Positions 63,401 through 64,000 of a DNA stretch of 64,000 bases are shown piece after piece. A program made the translations under genes and the position numbers. Below the pieces are notes generated by a model. That model worked only from the letters and a program-made list of their open reading frames with translations, made no database searches and was not told where the DNA came from. Each line of letters opens with the position of its first letter. Position 1 is the first letter of the stretch. This stretch comes from Vibrio comitans (GTDB taxonomy: Bacteria; Pseudomonadota; Gammaproteobacteria; Enterobacterales; Vibrionaceae), in the NCBI GenBank assembly GCA_024346835.1, contig AP024867.1, positions 868,001 to 932,000 of the forward strand, read 5' to 3'.

Positions 63401-64000
63401 GGTATTGGACAAAGACAGTGGTCAGTACGTGTATACGCCTCATGCGGGCGTACAAGGTATGGGTTATGACCCGAAAACACACGAGTACCGTGGGCACGAG
63501 TATTTCCATGTTCAGGTGTCGGATAATCATGGCGGTACGGATGATAAATATGTGACTTTTGAAGTTGCAGGCACGGTGGGTCAGCCGACTCAACCGGGTG
63601 GTCCAGGTGTTATCACTATGAAGGTAGTGCCACCGACCAATCCAATAGGTACAGGTACTTCGACACCACTGCAACAGGTGACGGATACTGCACCACAACT
63701 GAACCCATTTCAGGCGCCGCCAGCAAATACAGTTACCTTAACGCTGGATCCAGTTAGTGATACTGGCGTCCAAGGAGATCTTCGAACTTCTGATCAAACC
63801 CCAACGTTGACGGGTACAACTGCGCTTCCTTTCTCTGTGGTTGTTATTTACGACCATGGTACCGAAGTCGCAAAAATTACATCAGACAAAGATGGGCATT
63901 ACAGCGTAGATTCGTCTTTGCTGTCGGGTACTGATGGTGGTATCGAACACTATTTAACTGCAGTTGCACAGGCGCCTAACTCAAATAGCCAAGTAGGTTC
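57492..64000 (+). CDS. Giant VCBS/Ig-repeat adhesin, N-terminal part (truncated by window)
   Basis: The frame runs open from an ATG at 57492 to the window edge, at least 2,169 residues. An ATG 45 bases upstream is also in frame and neither has a clear ribosome site. The first 45 residues are basic (KSRELKKARKARRF) and show no cleavable signal peptide. A His/Glu-rich segment follows (about 100-130). From about residue 165, VCBS-type domains repeat (EDG...GQYGQFTLD...WSYTLDN...EGTND). From residue 714, four 365-residue units each hold a VCBS domain, a second VCBS/cadherin-like domain, a Pro/Thr-rich linker and a bacterial Ig-like domain. Such proteins are usually type I-secreted surface adhesins; the secretion signal would be beyond the window. 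Confidence 0.88.
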   Translation, partial: MTNEDKNKQATEVSRKSRELKKARKARRFVIPRVYVPRPSTVAFVLPSYHVGSTSAEEGLESEISHTEYAGNPQHEAYTPTDVEGNHTVHPEPTPYIAGGDYEPPHHTENKGNHHFTHEHHYGKPVTSVTGTSTSNFGHSGVTPVPVIASHTGDHKDYSYLTPPVVGAPESGTVVEDTTLAVSGTVDIHSAQKGAPLTFSPDNLHGQYGEFTLNKDTGEWSYSLDNSHHQNLAQGETHTEILHVTVTSAAGVSVHQDITVTVEGTNDIPTITSQAQHESTKEDGVLFVKGQVTASDVDHGASLTYIAGQTQGQYGQFTLDSTSGQWSYTLDNNGNQALSEGEHHTETMLVTVTDEHGASTHQEVTVVVEGTNDLPTIDVILAQKATEDGTIVHSQVYASDVDTLDSLTFQTSANVPGFTLNSDGTYSFDPSHQAYQHLAEGQKQTISIPVTVSDPHGGSQTKDLVITVTGTNDNPVLAVSQTDSASGRLSQTDVDDGDTHTFTIIDHNSQVPFAKGQFGDLYVDEKTGIYTYVPHVSVAGMNYDPATHKYSGQEYFHVQVSDNHGGTDDNYLTFEVEATASAPLHPGGPAVITPKVVTPSVPQISIGVPPLKPAHPPQNSVTIDLSSSSDTGSSNTDDLTKDTTPEISGHTSIPFSVVTIYDSGREVAKVTSDQNGDYHVDTSSLSGTEGGLVHHLVASAVAPSGTTANSVSSSNLDVTIDTGVTATDGANTATEDQSGVVSGQLNLATDAGGTAEVTTTGDIAGKYGTYHLKADGTYTYTLDNTKPEVQAFAAGTQHQDPISYSVTDAAGNTAQAKLTVTIAGTNDNPVLSVAVQSVSQGGLTETDVDTGDTHTFEILDGTNPVQTIHGQFGDLVLDKDSGQYVYTPHAGVQGMGYDPKTHEYRGHEYFHVQVSDNHGGTDDKYLTFEVAGTVGQPTQPGGPGVITMKVVPPTNPTGTGTSTPLQQVTDTAPQLKPFQAPPANTVTIDLTDGSDTGKSHTDDLTSDTTPTVTGTTVLPYSVVTIYDHGKPVATVTSDGNGDYTATLPTMIGSEQGEVHDLMAEALAPSQGSAHKTSSSNLDVTIDTGVTATDGTNTATEDQSGVVSGQLNLATDAGGTAEVTTTGDIAGKYGTYHLKADGTYTYTLDNTKPEVQAFAAGTQHQDPISYSVTDAAGNTAQAKLTVTIAGTNDNPVLSVAVQSVSQGGLTETDVDTGDTHTFEILDGTNPVQTIHGQFGDLVLDKDSGQYVYTPHAGVQGMGYDPKTHEYRGHEYFHVQVSDNHGGTDDKYVTFEVAGTVGQPTQPGGPGVITMKVVPPTNPIGTGTSTPLQQVTDTAPQLKPFQAPPANTVTIDLTDGSDTGKSHTDDLTSDTTPTVTGTTVLPYSVVTIYDHGKPVATVTSDGNGDYTATLPTMTGSEQGEVHDLMAEALAPSQGSAYKTSSSNLDVTIDTGVTATDGTNTATEDQSGVVSGQLNLATDAGGTAEVTTTGDIAGKYGTYHLNANGTYTYTLENTKPEVQAFAAGTQHQDPINYSVTDAAGNTAQAKLTVTIAGTNDNPVLSVAVQSVSQGGLTETDVDTGDTHTFEILDGTNPVQTIHGQFGDLVLDKDSGQYVYTPHAGVQGMGYDPKTHEYRGHEYFHVQVSDNHGGTDDKYLTFEVAGTVGQPTQPGGPGVITMKVVPPTNPTGTGTSTPLQQVTDTAPQLKPFQAPPANTVTIDLTDGSDTGKSHTDDLTSDTTPTVTGTTVLPYSVVTIYDHGKPVATVTSDGNGDYTATLPTMIGSEQGEVHDLMAEALAPSQGSAHKTSSSNLDVTIDTGVTATDGTNTATEDQSGVVSGQLNLATDAGGTAEVTTTGDIAGKYGTYHLKADGTYTYTLDNTKPEVQAFAAGTQHQDPISYSVTDAAGNTAQAKLTVTIAGTNDNPVLSVAVQSVSQGGLTETDVDTGDTHTFEILDGTNPVQTIHGQFGDLVLDKDSGQYVYTPHAGVQGMGYDPKTHEYRGHEYFHVQVSDNHGGTDDKYVTFEVAGTVGQPTQPGGPGVITMKVVPPTNPIGTGTSTPLQQVTDTAPQLNPFQAPPANTVTLTLDPVSDTGVQGDLRTSDQTPTLTGTTALPFSVVVIYDHGTEVAKITSDKDGHYSVDSSLLSGTDGGIEHYLTAVAQAPNSNSQVG
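59631..63728 (+). repeat. Four 1,095-bp coding repeats in ABAB order
   Basis: The same segment begins at 59631, 60726, 61821 and 62916, exactly 1,095 bp (365 codons) apart, and the fourth copy diverges after about 63690-63728. Copies 1 and 3 share variants such as GGTACTAACCCAG, AAATATCTGAC and CCAACAGGTACTGG. Copies 2 and 4 share GGCACGAACCCAG, AAATATGTGAC and CCAATAGGTACAGG. Copy 3 has a private divergent patch at about 61990-62105. This shows duplication of a two-unit (2,190-bp) block. Confidence 0.95.

Noticed and set aside
59724..63698. Minus-strand and other-frame open frames of 79-157 residues repeated in the adhesin region
   Set aside because: They are shadows of the adhesin frame, duplicated because the DNA repeat length is divisible by three. 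The plus-strand VCBS/Ig protein explains the sequence.

Overview
The window reads as a chromosomal stretch of a marine gamma-proteobacterium, most probably Vibrionaceae. The grounds are the Vibrio-like speA-speB pair, a Vibrio-type phnW/pbfA/phnX cluster, porin and FadL-type outer-membrane proteins, moderate GC, and abundant short palindromic repeats between genes. No rRNA, tRNA, phage, IS element or CRISPR array was seen. The window is cut at both ends: a regulator-like C-terminus at the left and a giant repetitive adhesin at the right.

Left part (1-14.4 kb): regulators (Crp/Fnr, LuxR, two LysR) surround an outer-membrane/sulfatase region. It holds a small outer-membrane protein, a DUF3302-HlyD-FadL operon, an exported type I sulfatase, a porin and an exported alkylsulfatase. 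An 18-bp motif is shared by the DUF3302/sulfatase intergenic region and the porin upstream region, which suggests a local regulon for sulfate-ester substrates.

14.9-19.0 kb: a sugar module of GPH-family symporter, aldose 1-epimerase and fucose/arabinose-type isomerase, without kinase or aldolase. 19.2-27.6 kb: a small unknown gene, formate-THF ligase (fhs), arginine decarboxylase and agmatinase (speA-speB, making putrescine), L-serine dehydratase and a Nudix hydrolase.

28.5-39.4 kb: the most coherent system, an eleven-gene co-directional operon behind a textbook sigma-54 promoter. It encodes a polar amino-acid-type ABC importer, an RpiR regulator, an SBF-like transporter, an amidase, a gamma-glutamyltransferase-fold amidohydrolase (HpxW-like), a PucG/HpxJ-type ureidoglycine-glyoxylate aminotransferase, an allantoate amidohydrolase (HpxK-like) and a fumarylacetoacetase-fold protein. 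I read it as nitrogen-controlled scavenging of ureides (allantoate to oxalurate, oxamate and oxalate).

39.5-44.4 kb: an EamA exporter, an unknown DUF4145-type protein, and an ArsR regulator with a Cys-rich ArsP/DUF318 permease, each preceded by a near-identical 20-bp dyad. 44.5-57.2 kb: 2-aminoethylphosphonate (AEP) catabolism. It comprises phnW-pbfA-phnX, a divergent AEP-binding protein, phnT ATPase, a fused permease, a GntR-type phnR, and an FAD amine oxidoreductase probably acting on N-substituted AEP. Three promoters carry the same TGGT-N4-ACCA-type operator. An MFS gene and a His-rich mini-protein interrupt the cluster. 57.5-64 kb: the start of a huge VCBS/Ig-repeat adhesin with exact 1,095-bp repeats arranged ABAB.

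Between these modules lie arrays of REPIN-like elements (paired palindromes with CGTCATCCTG/CAGGATGACG ends). They are tandemly amplified with array-specific periods (121, about 153, about 161 and 271 bp) and show many compensatory stem changes.
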